This document shows positions 35,600 through 45,055 of a stretch of 64,000 bases of DNA, piece by piece. The translations under genes and the position numbers were made by a program. How positions within the stretch are numbered: the stretch's first letter is position 1; each line of letters starts with the position of its first letter. The notes beneath the pieces were generated by a model. It was not told the origin of the DNA. It worked only from the letters and a program-made list of their open reading frames with translations, and ran no database searches. The stretch is from Mesotoga sp. UBA6090 (GTDB lineage: Bacteria; Thermotogota; Thermotogae; Petrotogales; Kosmotogaceae), in assembly GCF_002435945.1 (NCBI RefSeq), contig NZ_DIXC01000014.1, positions 15,265 to 79,264 of the forward strand. The letters are read 5' to 3'.

Positions 35600-37075
35600 A
35601 TGACTACAGTGTTTGGAATAGACGTCGGAACGAATTCTGTAAAGGGAATCGCAGTTGACGAAAACGGAAATGTTATTGATTCTTCCATTTATCAAATTTC
35701 AATGGAGACCCCTAGACCTGGGTGGGCTCAACAGAATCCCGAGTTATGGTGGAATGCAGTTTCGGTTGTTTTGAAAGCTCTCGCCAGTAGGAATGGAGCC
35801 TATCCCTCTGCAATATCTGTTAGTGGACAGATGCATTCTCTCGTTGCGCTCGATGAAAAAGGTGATGTCGTTTATCCCGCGATCCTGTGGTGTGATCAGA
35901 GGACGGAGCGTCAGTGTTTGAGGATAACCGAGCGGTTTGGTGGAGAGAAGAAAGTCATCGAGAAGTTTGGGAACCCTGTACTGACTGGATTCACACTTCC
36001 AAAAATACTGTGGCTTGCCGATAACGAACCTTCGAGCTTCAGAAGAATTCGAACCTGGATGCTGCCGAAGGATTACATAGTTATGAGGCTGACGGGCGTG
36101 GTTGCGACTGATTTTTCGGATGCTTCGGGAACCTCTATGCTGGATCTCAACGGCTCATTTGACAGGCGAATTGAGGAGATCGCAGGTATCAGCTTCTCTG
36201 CGAATCCTGCTTTGATTGCATCAGGTGAGATCGCTGGAACTGTTACTCATTCTTCACTTCCTGAGTTGAGAGATGTACCGGTCGTAATTGGCGGGGCGGA
36301 CAATGCTGCGTCGGCTTATGGTTGCGGGGTTGAACAACCGGGAGATGCAGTGGTAAGTGTAGGAACTTCGGGAACGGTTGTTGCTTTGACCAAACAACGG
36401 GTTCCAGATGCAGGAGGCGGAGTGCATCTTTTCAGACATGTAACAGGGAATGACTTCTATCATATGGCAGTGATTCTATCAGCCACAAATTCACTTAATT
36501 GGTTCAAAGAGAGATTTGGAGAAAGCCTCTCCTTTGAAGCTCTGGAAAACTTGGTCGCAAGAACGCCGGTAGGTTCCAGTGGAGTAATCTTCTTGCCATA
36601 CCTTAACGGCGAAAGAACGCCGCACCGCGATCCGAACGCAAGAGGGACCCTCTTTGGTTTTTCCACTTTTCACAGCGTTGGAGACATCTTTAGGAGCATT
36701 TACGAAGGTGTGGGCTTTGCTCTTAGAGAGGGAGCAGAACTGATTGAGAGTCTTGGGTCGGATCTTAGCAACGTGAGGATTGTCGGCGGAGGTTCAAGGA
36801 GCGATACGTGGTGTCAGATCATCGCAGACAATCTTGGCAAGTCGATCTGGTTACCTGAAGTTGACGAGGGTCCGGCATATGGATCCGCACGACTAGCCGC
36901 AGGAGCTGTAGGGATCGATTCTTCATCATGGATCAGGATGAAAAAAGAGTACAGGCCTGACGAGAGTGCTAAGAGAATCTATGACAGTGTTTTCAGCATA
37001 TACAAAAATCTATATGGAAGCATAAAAGACAACTATAGAGAGATAAGCGAGCTGCAGGAAAGAATAGTAGATTGA
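35600..37075 (+). CDS. xylB: Xylulokinase
   Basis: Phosphorylates D-xylulose to xylulose 5-phosphate. About 491 residues, FGGY kinase family. The phosphate motif is FGIDVGTNSVKGIAVD, the substrate block SGQMHSLVALDEKG, then LPKDYIVMRLTG and the hinge region GGADNAASAYGCGV. The C-terminal half has LPYLNGERTPHRDPNARG and the adenosine motif VRIVGGGSRSD. ATG 35600 is in frame with the Rossmann-like start and lies 13 bases after the xylR stop. The spacing in the operon (xylR 13 bases, xylA 13 bases) supports co-transcription. Confidence 0.94.
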   Translation: MTTVFGIDVGTNSVKGIAVDENGNVIDSSIYQISMETPRPGWAQQNPELWWNAVSVVLKALASRNGAYPSAISVSGQMHSLVALDEKGDVVYPAILWCDQRTERQCLRITERFGGEKKVIEKFGNPVLTGFTLPKILWLADNEPSSFRRIRTWMLPKDYIVMRLTGVVATDFSDASGTSMLDLNGSFDRRIEEIAGISFSANPALIASGEIAGTVTHSSLPELRDVPVVIGGADNAASAYGCGVEQPGDAVVSVGTSGTVVALTKQRVPDAGGGVHLFRHVTGNDFYHMAVILSATNSLNWFKERFGESLSFEALENLVARTPVGSSGVIFLPYLNGERTPHRDPNARGTLFGFSTFHSVGDIFRSIYEGVGFALREGAELIESLGSDLSNVRIVGGGSRSDTWCQIIADNLGKSIWLPEVDEGPAYGSARLAAGAVGIDSSSWIRMKKEYRPDESAKRIYDSVFSIYKNLYGSIKDNYREISELQERIVD

Positions 37076-37088
37076 AAGGAGGAAATGA

Positions 37089-38411
37089 ATGGGCATTTTC
37101 GACAAGATAGAGAAGATTCAGTACAAAGGGCCTGACAATCGCGACCCTATGGCTTTCAGCTTTTATAACCCCGACGAAGTCATTATGGGGAAGACAATGA
37201 GGGAGTATTTGAGGTTTGCTATTGCCTTCTGGCATACATTTCAGGGAGACGGACTGGATATGTTTGGCAAGCCTACTATGAAAAGAAGCTGGGATTCGGT
37301 ACTGGATCCGATGACTCTCGCAAAGCTGAAGATCGATGCGGTATTTGAATTCTGTGAGAAGTTGAGTGTTGACTACTTCTGTTTTCACGACCGTGACATA
37401 GCACCTGAAGGAGAAACGCTGAGAGAAACCAACAGTAAGCTCGATCAGGTTGTTAGTCACATAGCCGATCACCTAAAGACAAGTGACGTCGGCATACTGT
37501 GGGGAACTGCGAACCTCTTCGCCAATCCGAGATTCATGCACGGGGCAGCTACTTCCTGCGATGCAGATGTCTACGCCTATGCTGCGGCCCAGGTGAAAAA
37601 GGCAATTGAAGTTACCAAGGAGTTGGGCGGAAAGAACTACGTATTCTGGGGTGGAAGGGAAGGCTACGAAACCTTACTGAATACGGATATGGGCTTCGAA
37701 ATGAACAATTTAGCGAGGTTTTTCCATATGGCTGTGGACCACGCCAGGGAGATCGGTTTTACGGGTCAGTTTCTCATTGAACCCAAGCCCATGGAACCTA
37801 TGAAGCATCAGTACGATTTTGATGTTGCAAATGCGTTGTCTTTCTTAAGAAAATACGGTCTCGAAGGGTATTTCAAGTTCAATGTCGAGGCTAATCATGC
37901 AACTCTTGCAGGGCATACGTTTCAGCATGAGCTGAGATTTGCCCGGATCAATGGGTTGCTTGGAAGTGTGGATGCCAATCAGGGAGATCTGCTGTTGGGA
38001 TGGGATACGGATCAATTCCCAACCGATGTTTACTCAACAACTCTTGGAATGTACGAGATAATCAAAAATGGAGGGCTAAATCCCGGTGGCCTGAACTTCG
38101 ATGCCAAGGTGAGAAGGGGTTCCTACAGGGAGCGAGACCTTTTTGTGGCTCACATTGCCGGTATGGATACATTTGCCCTGGGGCTGAAAGCTGCTGCCAG
38201 ACTAATAGATGAAGGGACTCTGGAAAGGCTTCTCAAGGAAAGGTACGGAAGCTTTGAGTCTGGAATTGGGAAGGACATCTTAGAAGGTAGAGCGAGTTTT
38301 CGATCGCTTGAAGAGTACATTATCGACAAGAAAAACCCTCTTCTAGAACCATCAAATCAGGAATACCTCGAGAGGCTTTTGAACTGGGCAATAATAGCTG
38401 CAGGTAAATAA
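37089..38411 (+). CDS. xylA: Xylose isomerase (class II)
   Basis: Converts D-xylose to D-xylulose with divalent metals. 440 residues, the long class II form with an N-terminal extension. The catalytic His100 and Asp103 are in [10 protein letters not shown]. Further blocks are [29 protein letters not shown] (metal Glu) and [15 protein letters not shown], then [23 protein letters not shown] start behind AAAGGAGG. A strong terminator ends the operon 29 bases downstream. Confidence 0.97.
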   Translation: MGIFDKIEKIQYKGPDNRDPMAFSFYNPDEVIMGKTMREYLRFAIAFWHTFQGDGLDMFGKPTMKRSWDSVLDPMTLAKLKIDAVFEFCEKLSVDYFCFHDRDIAPEGETLRETNSKLDQVVSHIADHLKTSDVGILWGTANLFANPRFMHGAATSCDADVYAYAAAQVKKAIEVTKELGGKNYVFWGGREGYETLLNTDMGFEMNNLARFFHMAVDHAREIGFTGQFLIEPKPMEPMKHQYDFDVANALSFLRKYGLEGYFKFNVEANHATLAGHTFQHELRFARINGLLGSVDANQGDLLLGWDTDQFPTDVYSTTLGMYEIIKNGGLNPGGLNFDAKVRRGSYRERDLFVAHIAGMDTFALGLKAAARLIDEGTLERLLKERYGSFESGIGKDILEGRASFRSLEEYIIDKKNPLLEPSNQEYLERLLNWAIIAAGK

Positions 38412-38439
38412 GAGGCCCGGGCTTCATATGACTTAGAAC

Positions 38440-38466
38440 GAGCAGCCAAACCGGCTGCTCTCTTTT
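38440..38466 (+). terminator. Terminator of the xylose operon
   Basis: GAGCAGCC (38440-38447) pairs with GGCTGCTC (38453-38460) around AAACC, followed by TCTTTT. Confidence 0.85.
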
Positions 38467-38489
38467 CATGAGAGAGACAATGCGGGTAA

Positions 38490-38800
38490 AAAATGAAAGA
38501 CTTCTCATTGGTCCAAAATAGCGGTGATGTGAAGTTTTTTGCAGGGACGAGAGCGATAGAGTCTCCAGATGCAAATTGGGAGGTGTTCTGCTCAACACAT
38601 AGTTGTTCACTGTACTTGAGAAGTTGTGTGCAGAATAGGAAATCTAGACGATCTATGCAGGAAACTCAACATTTATCTTGGCTTCTACAATAACCTGAGA
38701 CCTCATGGATCTCTGAATTACAGTTCACCGACAGATTTTTCCCAAATCCAGAGCAATTACGAGGAACTGTTAGTTAAACTCTCTAGTGTCCATATATTAT
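38490..38800 (+). pseudogene. Remnant of an IS481/IS3-type transposase (integrase core, 3' part)
   Basis: Two neighbouring frames carry pieces of a DDE integrase-type transposase. One frame from 38493 gives FFAGTRAIESPDANWEVF, recalling the segment around the catalytic glutamate. The next, from about 38640, gives LCRKLNIYLGFYNNLRPHGS and then LNYSSPTDFSQ, the conserved end of the integrase core (YN-x-x-RPH-x-x-L-x-x-x-x-P). A frameshift separates them, the upstream two thirds are missing and no terminal repeats were found. This is an old insertion, dead. Confidence 0.65.
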
Positions 38801-39793
38801 TCTCCAATAACCAAGGGTCAGACCGGACACAAGAAAGAACGCCTTTCATAGAAGATACTCTCCACCGTTCAAGTGGAGATCAAAGTGTCTCCCTTTGTTG
38901 ACTGTCTGGCAACATGTACCCGTTCATCGAAAGAGCAGTTGCAAGCTCTAGAGCAAAAAGACTAAGATTCCGTTATGCTGAACATGAGGTCCGTTCTTGA
39001 CGTGCACACACCCCGTCGATGATGGAACCGTCGATACCCCTCTCGAGAGGGGATTTAGGAGCTCTTTAAGACCTTTGAAGATCCGAGATCCTTACTTGTC
39101 CTCTTTGCTTTCCCCTTCTCTCTACTCTCTGAACAAATGGTCTGACCAAGAACGAAGAAAAGATCTTCGCTCTGGAAAGAATAACGGGTTCTCCTCGGCG
39201 AACGGAGAACCAATTTCTGTTGTTCTTCCGACCTCCGACCCCGTACCCCCAACCCCGGTTCTTGTTCTTCCCTCTTACAACTCACAACTTGTAACTTGCA
39301 ACTGATCTTTTGCTCTTTCCTACCCCCTACCGCATCTGCAACCACCTTTCAAATAACCCAGATCCTGAGTCAAGCGCAGGATGACCCTGAACAAGAGCCC
39401 CAAACAGAAGCACAAAACATAAGCCCCAAACGTAAGCATTTTGGGTCAGGCTCCACGGAATAACTGCAGAGTAAATCGTTTTTTCACCACACCCGAGACC
39501 CTACACTCGATACTCTGCTCTCTCCGTCTGAACTCTATTCGACATCCCGTTCCTTCCTCTTAGGTGCCTCACGTTCCGGTCCTTGCCCTTATCGGTGAAA
39601 GGAAAACCATAAACGGTCAATCGGTTTTCCTATTATCTTTCCTAGTCGTAACCCCTATCGGCTTCCACCAAGACGTTTGTCACCTTCTTCCACTTTATCG
39701 GGGTTATTGTGCAGAGAATTTACATTCGATGAATTGAATTGTCTTTTGAGAAGTGAGAAGATCTAGCCAGTGTGGTTGAGGGAGGTAATGCTT
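38801..39793. other. Gene-free, decayed region downstream of the transposase remnant
   Basis: About 1 kb with no supportable gene. It is unlike the rest of the window: pyrimidine-rich on the plus strand, with patches of short direct repeats such as ACAACTCACAACTTGTAACTTGCAAC split around 39280-39303, and a small palindrome CCCCTCTCGAGAGGGG at 39039-39054. Codon-like structure is absent. It looks like debris from mobile elements or an intergenic repeat family. The ribosome site GGAGGT at 39781-39786 belongs to the next gene. Confidence 0.5.
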
Positions 39794-40423
39794 TTGATTA
39801 GCGGTTTACCGTTCGGCGATCTCTACAATAAAGCCAACGAAATTCAAGAAATTCTGGATTCAGTTGAGAAGATACTTAGAAATGTCCAGCTTGAGACAGG
39901 CCTTAGATGCCCGCCTTCTTGCAGGGAGTGTTGCAAGACTTCGGGCGATGCGATTCAGGTGACTGTTACCGAATTTCTTCCTCTTTCTTTGAGACTCTGG
40001 AATGAAGGAAAGGCCGCTCAGCTACTTGAGCGACTTGATTCAGTCTATGACAATGATCAGTGTATTCTCTTCGAAAGTTCCTCAGCTGTGAGTGAAGAGG
40101 GAGGATGCACAGAATACGCCAGCAGGCCACTCCTCTGCAGGCTATTTGGTTTTTCAGGAATTATCAATAGATCGGGACAGGTAATCCCCGTTGTATGCAG
40201 GTACATGAAAATTCACTGTCCGTTATCAGTAGAGAATTTACTTGGGAAGCTTTCGAACGGTTTGAAAATTCCGGTTTTCGCCGACTATTCGAGCCAGATT
40301 AGAGGAGTTGATCCATATATGGGAGCAAACACATTCCCGGTCAATTTGGCGCTGAGAAGAGCACTTGAGTATGTGGGGCTGAGGTTTGACTATACCGGAA
40401 GAGGTTACGACAGAACTGCCTGA
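39794..40423 (+). CDS. YkgJ-family cysteine-cluster protein
   Basis: About 209 residues. The defining Cys cluster is CPPSCRECC near the N-terminus, with further cysteines in NDQCILFES, GGCTEYASRPLLCRLFG and VVCRYMKIHCP; such proteins are thought to bind zinc or an Fe-S cluster. The S-R-P-x-x-CR-x-FG block is typical. TTG 39794 is preferred because GGAGGT (39781-39786) is 7 bases upstream; GTG 39770 and ATG 39788 lie too early or too close. Function is unknown; it is not clearly linked to its neighbours. Confidence 0.75.
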   Translation: MISGLPFGDLYNKANEIQEILDSVEKILRNVQLETGLRCPPSCRECCKTSGDAIQVTVTEFLPLSLRLWNEGKAAQLLERLDSVYDNDQCILFESSSAVSEEGGCTEYASRPLLCRLFGFSGIINRSGQVIPVVCRYMKIHCPLSVENLLGKLSNGLKIPVFADYSSQIRGVDPYMGANTFPVNLALRRALEYVGLRFDYTGRGYDRTA

Positions 40424-40530
40424 GTTTTCAGTTAGTCACTCGACAGAAGTATCAATAATGAAATTCTGGTGGTAGAATTCTCTTAAAGAAGTCTCGAGAT
40501 CTGAGACCGTGATAACTTGGAGGTGTAGAT

Positions 40531-41781
40531 ATGAAAAGATTACTTCTTATGCTACTAGTAGTTCTTTGTGCTGCGAGCCTTATGGCGCAGCTTGGACTCA
40601 GGACCCTCACTCCAGAACCTACTGAAACAGCAGATGCCACCGAAGCCGAAGTTGATGCTCCTGATTCAGAAGGATTGGCTACTCTAACTCTACGAACAGT
40701 TGATTCTCTCCTAGTAAGTTTCAGAGAGGGTTGGAAAGCTCCCGATGACAGCACCTGGAAGATCGAAGTGATAGGTTCTTCAGAGATAATGATACCTGAG
40801 GATTTCTCGATCTTTCAAGAGAAAACCGGTTTGAACTACGACGTTCAGATCTTTGACAAAGACGGAGTGCTGTTTGGTAGACTTTTCTTTTACGAGCTTG
40901 AATCTTACGCGCGCGATGAGCTACTTCAGGCAGTGGTGACTTCCTTGTACGGTGAAAACGCTTCTACCGAAAAGAGATACGAGGAGATTGCAGAGCTTGA
41001 CAACGGGCTAGTAGTGTATCTAGCATCTCTCAAGGTGAATCCGGTAGTAGATTACCCATTTGTTATTGTGTATTATCCGGACGAAGAGGTTGATATTACT
41101 GAGGCGGGTCCTGTCGCAATGTTCGTTTTCGAACCTACAAGTTATTCAGACGGCGAACTTGAAAGAGCCAAGGAGATCATTGCTGGAATTGTGGGAAGCC
41201 ATATTTCAATTGAAGAGGAGCCAGAAGAAGATGAGGTCGTTGATTTCCTTACTCCTGAAGAAGGTCAGCATACCGACCCATTTATCGTGATGGTCGATTC
41301 TCTTCTCAGTGAGGAGGAAGTGGAGATCTTCGTCGACGACTGGATAGAAGTTGAAGGTGATTACTTTGGGTTCATGATGCCACCAGAATTCTCTGTGCAG
41401 TTCTACCTTTCCGACTACTTCGAGGTGGCTGATCTTGGTCTGGAAGGGACGATCGTAGGAAAGCTGTTTGTGGGTGAGGCGACTGATATACTGAGCACTG
41501 ACGATGTACTTGACGGATATGTTTACCAATATCTGGGTGGTTTTGGCGATTATGAGATAATCGACAGTTATTCGGGTTACGTTGATAGGGAATCTACCAT
41601 AAGTATCTTTGCTCTAGACTTTTCAGGGCAGCTTTGCTGGCTTGCTCTCTTCTCTGAATCCACTGATGCCGAGGTATTTGGTCCCGGAGAATACTTTGCA
41701 CTCGTAGCTCTGGCCGATTCAGAGGACGCCTTTACCTGGGCAGAGTGGTACACGGGAATCCTTGCAACTCTCGACTTCTAG
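40531..41781 (+). CDS. Secreted acidic protein with an internal duplication, function unknown
   Basis: 416 residues. Signal peptide MKRLLLMLLVVLCAASLMAQ is followed by an acidic, low-complexity linker rich in Thr/Glu/Ala (about 25-50). Two related domains follow. The first, about 50-235, contains WKIEVIGSSEIMIPEDFSIF and FGRLFFYELE. The second, about 250-416, has IEVEGDYFGFMMPPEFSVQF and VGKLFVGEAT at matching spacing. A second acidic linker (EEEPEEDEVVDF) joins them. No membrane anchor is seen. ATG start behind GGAGGTG. Probably periplasmic; no family was recognised. Confidence 0.7.
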   Translation: MKRLLLMLLVVLCAASLMAQLGLRTLTPEPTETADATEAEVDAPDSEGLATLTLRTVDSLLVSFREGWKAPDDSTWKIEVIGSSEIMIPEDFSIFQEKTGLNYDVQIFDKDGVLFGRLFFYELESYARDELLQAVVTSLYGENASTEKRYEEIAELDNGLVVYLASLKVNPVVDYPFVIVYYPDEEVDITEAGPVAMFVFEPTSYSDGELERAKEIIAGIVGSHISIEEEPEEDEVVDFLTPEEGQHTDPFIVMVDSLLSEEEVEIFVDDWIEVEGDYFGFMMPPEFSVQFYLSDYFEVADLGLEGTIVGKLFVGEATDILSTDDVLDGYVYQYLGGFGDYEIIDSYSGYVDRESTISIFALDFSGQLCWLALFSESTDAEVFGPGEYFALVALADSEDAFTWAEWYTGILATLDF

Positions 41782-41813
41782 TTTTCGAATATTCTAGGAT
41801 AGATGTTTCTCGG

Positions 41814-41847
41814 GGAGACGCTAACGCAAAAGAAGCGTCTCCTTGCT
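41814..41847. terminator. Hairpin between convergent genes, likely bidirectional terminator
   Basis: GGAGACGCT (41814-41822) pairs with AGCGTCTCC (41834-41842) around an 11-base loop. The T tail on the plus strand is weak (TTGCTT). Confidence 0.5.
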
Positions 41848-41866
41848 TCTGAAAGGAAATTTCGCT

Positions 41867-42376
41867 TCATTTACCTGAATGGTCCTTGGTTACCCCTTCT
41901 TCTGTATCAAATAGCCACCGAAGAAACTGAACAAGACCACTTCCCGCTGACTTAACTGCAGTCTTCAGTGCGTCAGCGGCTGTTTTGACATCTTCTTTGT
42001 ACACATCAATAGCTGAAGAGTTCTCTGTATTGCTTTCGAAGGACTCCAGTCTTTCCTTGAGTTCCGCGACCGTCGCTTTTTCCTCGCCAAGCTCTCTTTC
42101 TAGCCTCTGGTTCTCTTCTTGAAGGCTGGCTATCTTGTCTCGAAGTTCAGTAAGTTCTTCAGTAACGGAAGTATGCGTATCCTTGAGGACAACTGCTCTA
42201 TGGGCAGCCTCAACAACTGTGAAGCCTTTGGAAGTATAGTCCGGCATTTTCTTCACAATCTGGATTACATCTTCGTTGACCTCATCGATAAGCCCTTCTT
42301 CAATCAAGACTTTCACATAATTTCTTACTGTTTCATACTTGATTCCACTTGCCTCAGAGAGTTCTTTGAAATTCAT
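41867..42376 (-). CDS. HTH and coiled-coil protein, function unknown
   Basis: 169 residues. The N-terminal 40 residues form a winged-helix-like HTH (FKELSEASGIKYETVRNYVK, then VLIEEGLIDE). A short link is followed by a coiled coil at about 72-115 (ELTELRDKIASLQEENQRLE and on). The C-terminus is a helix with an aromatic patch (GLVQFLRWLFDTEEG) that could touch membrane or a partner. ATG start behind GGAGGG. It is divergent from the secreted protein at 42534-43313 and may regulate it. It could be a chromosome- or plasmid-associated binding protein; no family was recognised. Confidence 0.65.
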   Translation of the reverse strand: MNFKELSEASGIKYETVRNYVKVLIEEGLIDEVNEDVIQIVKKMPDYTSKGFTVVEAAHRAVVLKDTHTSVTEELTELRDKIASLQEENQRLERELGEEKATVAELKERLESFESNTENSSAIDVYKEDVKTAADALKTAVKSAGSGLVQFLRWLFDTEEGVTKDHSGK

Positions 42377-42533
42377 TGCAATCCCTCCAGCAAAAGCTTT
42401 TTCATTAACATATTCAGTATATCAGAAGAAAGAACGGCGGAACTGATCTAGATAGACCTCTGAGTATCATAGATGTCCGATTGCCATGCTTTTGATATCA
42501 TTGATAAAGTCGATAAGAAAGCGAGGAGATAGA

Positions 42534-43313
42534 ATGAGGAAAATGATAGTGATAGTCGTTCTATTAGTGGTCTCATTAAGCACACTGGCAGCAGTCTTTA
42601 TGGAAGAAGAACTTACCGTTCAGCAGTTTGGCTTCTCCGGAAAGGTCCATACTGCCAAAATCGAGATTGTGAAATTGGGAGCCGAACTCATGGTTTCTGA
42701 TCCAGAGATAATCATTTTCAATCAGGCCGGTTTTGTGATCTCCAGGGAAACCGAAGGAGGAAAAACAAAGTATACATACGATGATCCGGGAAGGTTAGTC
42801 AAAAAGGAATTCATGGATGAAGAAGGGTCTGTTTTCCAGAGAGTAGATATCTACTATAATGGAGATTTCTACGATGCCGTTGCCTTTGACGAATTAGGTA
42901 TTGAACTGGAAAGAACTCGCTACTGGTATGATACCGATGAAAGAACCCTTGCTTTTTCAGTTTTGACGGAGACCGGAGTTTCAACCAACACTCTCTTCTT
43001 TGATGAGAATGGGAAAAAGCTTGAAAGCTATTCAATAGTCAGGGAGAATATTCCTGAACTCGAAACAGATGTTTACATTGTTTTGGAAAGCAAGTTTTCC
43101 TATGATTCATATGGCTCGCTTAATGGCGAGAGGATGATCGTCAGAATCAGAAAAGAAGGTAAAGAGCAAGCGACGGAATATCGTAAGAGGGTAGATATTC
43201 TCTCTAGAGATGATAGAGGCAATCCAGTTCGGGAATTTCATAGAACAGAGTTTCTCGACGGTTCAAATCCTCCCGAAGAATTCATCTACTCAAGAGAGTT
43301 CACCTATTATTGA
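42534..43313 (+). CDS. Secreted protein with YD-like repeats, function unknown
   Basis: About 259 residues with signal peptide MRKMIVIVVLLVVSLSTLAAV. The body has repeated motifs of the type (Y/F)-D-x-x-G-x-L/K, such as YTYDDPGRLVKKEF, FFDENGKKLES, FSYDSYGSLNGE and SRDDRGNPVREF, which resemble the YD/RHS-like beta repeats of secreted bacterial proteins. No toxin domain or anchor is present. ATG 42534 is fixed by GAGGAG upstream and by the start of the signal peptide. Confidence 0.65.
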   Translation: MRKMIVIVVLLVVSLSTLAAVFMEEELTVQQFGFSGKVHTAKIEIVKLGAELMVSDPEIIIFNQAGFVISRETEGGKTKYTYDDPGRLVKKEFMDEEGSVFQRVDIYYNGDFYDAVAFDELGIELERTRYWYDTDERTLAFSVLTETGVSTNTLFFDENGKKLESYSIVRENIPELETDVYIVLESKFSYDSYGSLNGERMIVRIRKEGKEQATEYRKRVDILSRDDRGNPVREFHRTEFLDGSNPPEEFIYSREFTYY

Positions 43314-43326
43314 TTTATCACTCGGC

Positions 43327-43347
43327 GTAACAATTGTTACCGATAAC
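43327..43347. promoter_or_regulatory. Palindromic candidate operator upstream of hcp
   Basis: A perfect 14-bp palindrome GTAACAATTGTTAC (43327-43340) overlaps a second inverted repeat GTTA-CCGA-TAAC (43336-43347). It lies about 50-70 bases before the hcp start, where regulators of nitrosative stress genes (CRP/FNR-type HcpR and others) would bind. The regulator is not in the window. Confidence 0.5.
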
Positions 43348-43396
43348 GTGACGACCGTGACTGTAATATATTCATGTCGATAAAGGAGGGATTTGC

Positions 43397-45055
43397 TTGT
43401 TCTGTTTTCAGTGTTCCGAAACGATGAAGGGAACTGGTTGCACTGTCAAAGGTGTATGTGGAAAAGAGCCAGAGGTAGCGAATCTTCAGGATTTGCTAAT
43501 ATGGATTCTGAAGGGCATCTCATATTGGGGAGTCAGAGCTCGGGAAATCGGAGTAACTGACGTAGAGACCGGCCTTTATGTTGCCGAGGGTTTGTTTACA
43601 ACGATCACTAATGTCGATTTTGATTCCGAGAGCCTTGGCAAAAAGATAGACAGGGCTTTGGAAGTAAGAGAGAGAATCGAACGACTTTTCAAAGAGGGCT
43701 TCAGAAGGAAACACGGAAAGGATTTCAATGACCTGGTTCCCGAAGCCTGCACCTGGAAGCTCTCCGGTGGGCTGAACGTTTACGAAATGAAGGGTGCGGA
43801 AGTTGGCGTACTGGATACTTCAGACGAAGATGTTCGGTCGCTGAGGGAGCTTCTAACATATGGACTCAAGGGAATTGCCGCATATACCGATCACGCGTAT
43901 ATTCTAAAGCATTCGGACAACTCAATACTAGACTTCCTTCAGGAAGCGCTTGCAGCCACCCTGGATGACTCACGAACGGCTGATGACTATGTTTCTCTAG
44001 TTCTCAAAGCGGGCGAATATGCAGTAAAGTCAATGGCTCTGTTGGATGAGGCAAATACCAGCAGTTACGGAAATCCAGAGATTACTTCCGTTTTTACGGG
44101 CACAGTTGAAGGACCGGGAATCCTCGTTAGCGGACATGATCTTCTTGATCTCGAAGAACTCTTGAAACAGACTGAAGGAAAGGGAATTAACATCTATACT
44201 CACGGTGAAATGCTTCCTGCCAACGCTTATCCTGGACTGAAGAAGTACTCTCATCTGAAAGGCAATTTTGGTACCTCCTGGTATAACCAGCAAAAGGAAT
44301 TCGAAGAATTCCAGGGTCCAATTCTTATGACCACGAACTGTATTCAGAAGCCCAGGGACTCTTATAAGGAAAGAATATTCACAACGGGTCTTGTTGCTTG
44401 GCCGGGCGTTTCACACATTCCGAACAGGGTAGATGGAAAGCAGAAGGATTTCTCGCCGATTATCCAAAAGGCTCTTGAGGTAGGGGATATAGGAGCAAGA
44501 CCAGGTAAGAGCATCATTGTCGGTCTCGCTCACGACCAGCTATCGAAAGTCTCGGATAAGATAATTGATGCAGTTAAAGCCGGTGCCATAAAGAAGTTTG
44601 TGGTGATGGGCGGTTGCGACGGACACGCCAAGGAGAGACAGTACTACACAGACCTGGCCGAGAAGCTTCCGAGAGAGATGGTAATACTAACCGCAGGTTG
44701 CGCAAAGTACAGGTATAACATGCTAGACCTTGGCGATATTGGAGGCATCCCGAGAGTCGTAGACGCAGGCCAGTGCAACGATTCATATTCGCTGGTTCTT
44801 ACCGCTCTGAAACTCAAGGAGGCTTTTGGCCTTGAAGATATCAATGATCTGCCGATCGAGTATGATATTGCCTGGTATGAGCAAAAGGCTGTAGCGGTAC
44901 TTCTCGCACTCCTATACATGGGTGTAAAAGGTATTCGCCTGGGGCCGGTGTTGCCAGCTTTCGTATCGCCTAATGTTTTGAAGGTACTTGTTGATAATTT
45001 CGATATAAAGCCGATCAAGACCGTTGATGAGGATCTTTCCGCAATTATAGGTTAG
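43397..45055 (+). CDS. hcp: Hybrid cluster protein (hydroxylamine reductase)
   Basis: 552 residues. Iron-sulfur redox enzyme that reduces hydroxylamine or nitric oxide and is linked to nitrosative-stress defence. The N-terminal [4Fe-4S] cysteines are Cys3, Cys6, Cys15 and Cys21. Hybrid-cluster ligands are seen in IYTHGEMLPANAYP, ILMTTNCIQKP, LTAGCAKYRYN, VVDAGQCNDSYS and further acidic residues. TTG start behind AAAGGAGG. No hcr partner lies next to it. Its 3' end overlaps the convergent esterase gene by 11 bases. Confidence 0.95.
   Translation: MFCFQCSETMKGTGCTVKGVCGKEPEVANLQDLLIWILKGISYWGVRAREIGVTDVETGLYVAEGLFTTITNVDFDSESLGKKIDRALEVRERIERLFKEGFRRKHGKDFNDLVPEACTWKLSGGLNVYEMKGAEVGVLDTSDEDVRSLRELLTYGLKGIAAYTDHAYILKHSDNSILDFLQEALAATLDDSRTADDYVSLVLKAGEYAVKSMALLDEANTSSYGNPEITSVFTGTVEGPGILVSGHDLLDLEELLKQTEGKGINIYTHGEMLPANAYPGLKKYSHLKGNFGTSWYNQQKEFEEFQGPILMTTNCIQKPRDSYKERIFTTGLVAWPGVSHIPNRVDGKQKDFSPIIQKALEVGDIGARPGKSIIVGLAHDQLSKVSDKIIDAVKAGAIKKFVVMGGCDGHAKERQYYTDLAEKLPREMVILTAGCAKYRYNMLDLGDIGGIPRVVDAGQCNDSYSLVLTALKLKEAFGLEDINDLPIEYDIAWYEQKAVAVLLALLYMGVKGIRLGPVLPAFVSPNVLKVLVDNFDIKPIKTVDEDLSAIIG

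Noticed and set aside
39039..39054. Palindrome CCCCTCTCGAGAGGGG considered as a terminator
   Set aside because: No T tract and no gene ending nearby; kept only as part of the decayed region.
38801..39793. Repeat-rich stretch considered as a CRISPR array
   Set aside because: Repeats are short, irregular and lack uniform spacers; no cas genes in the window.
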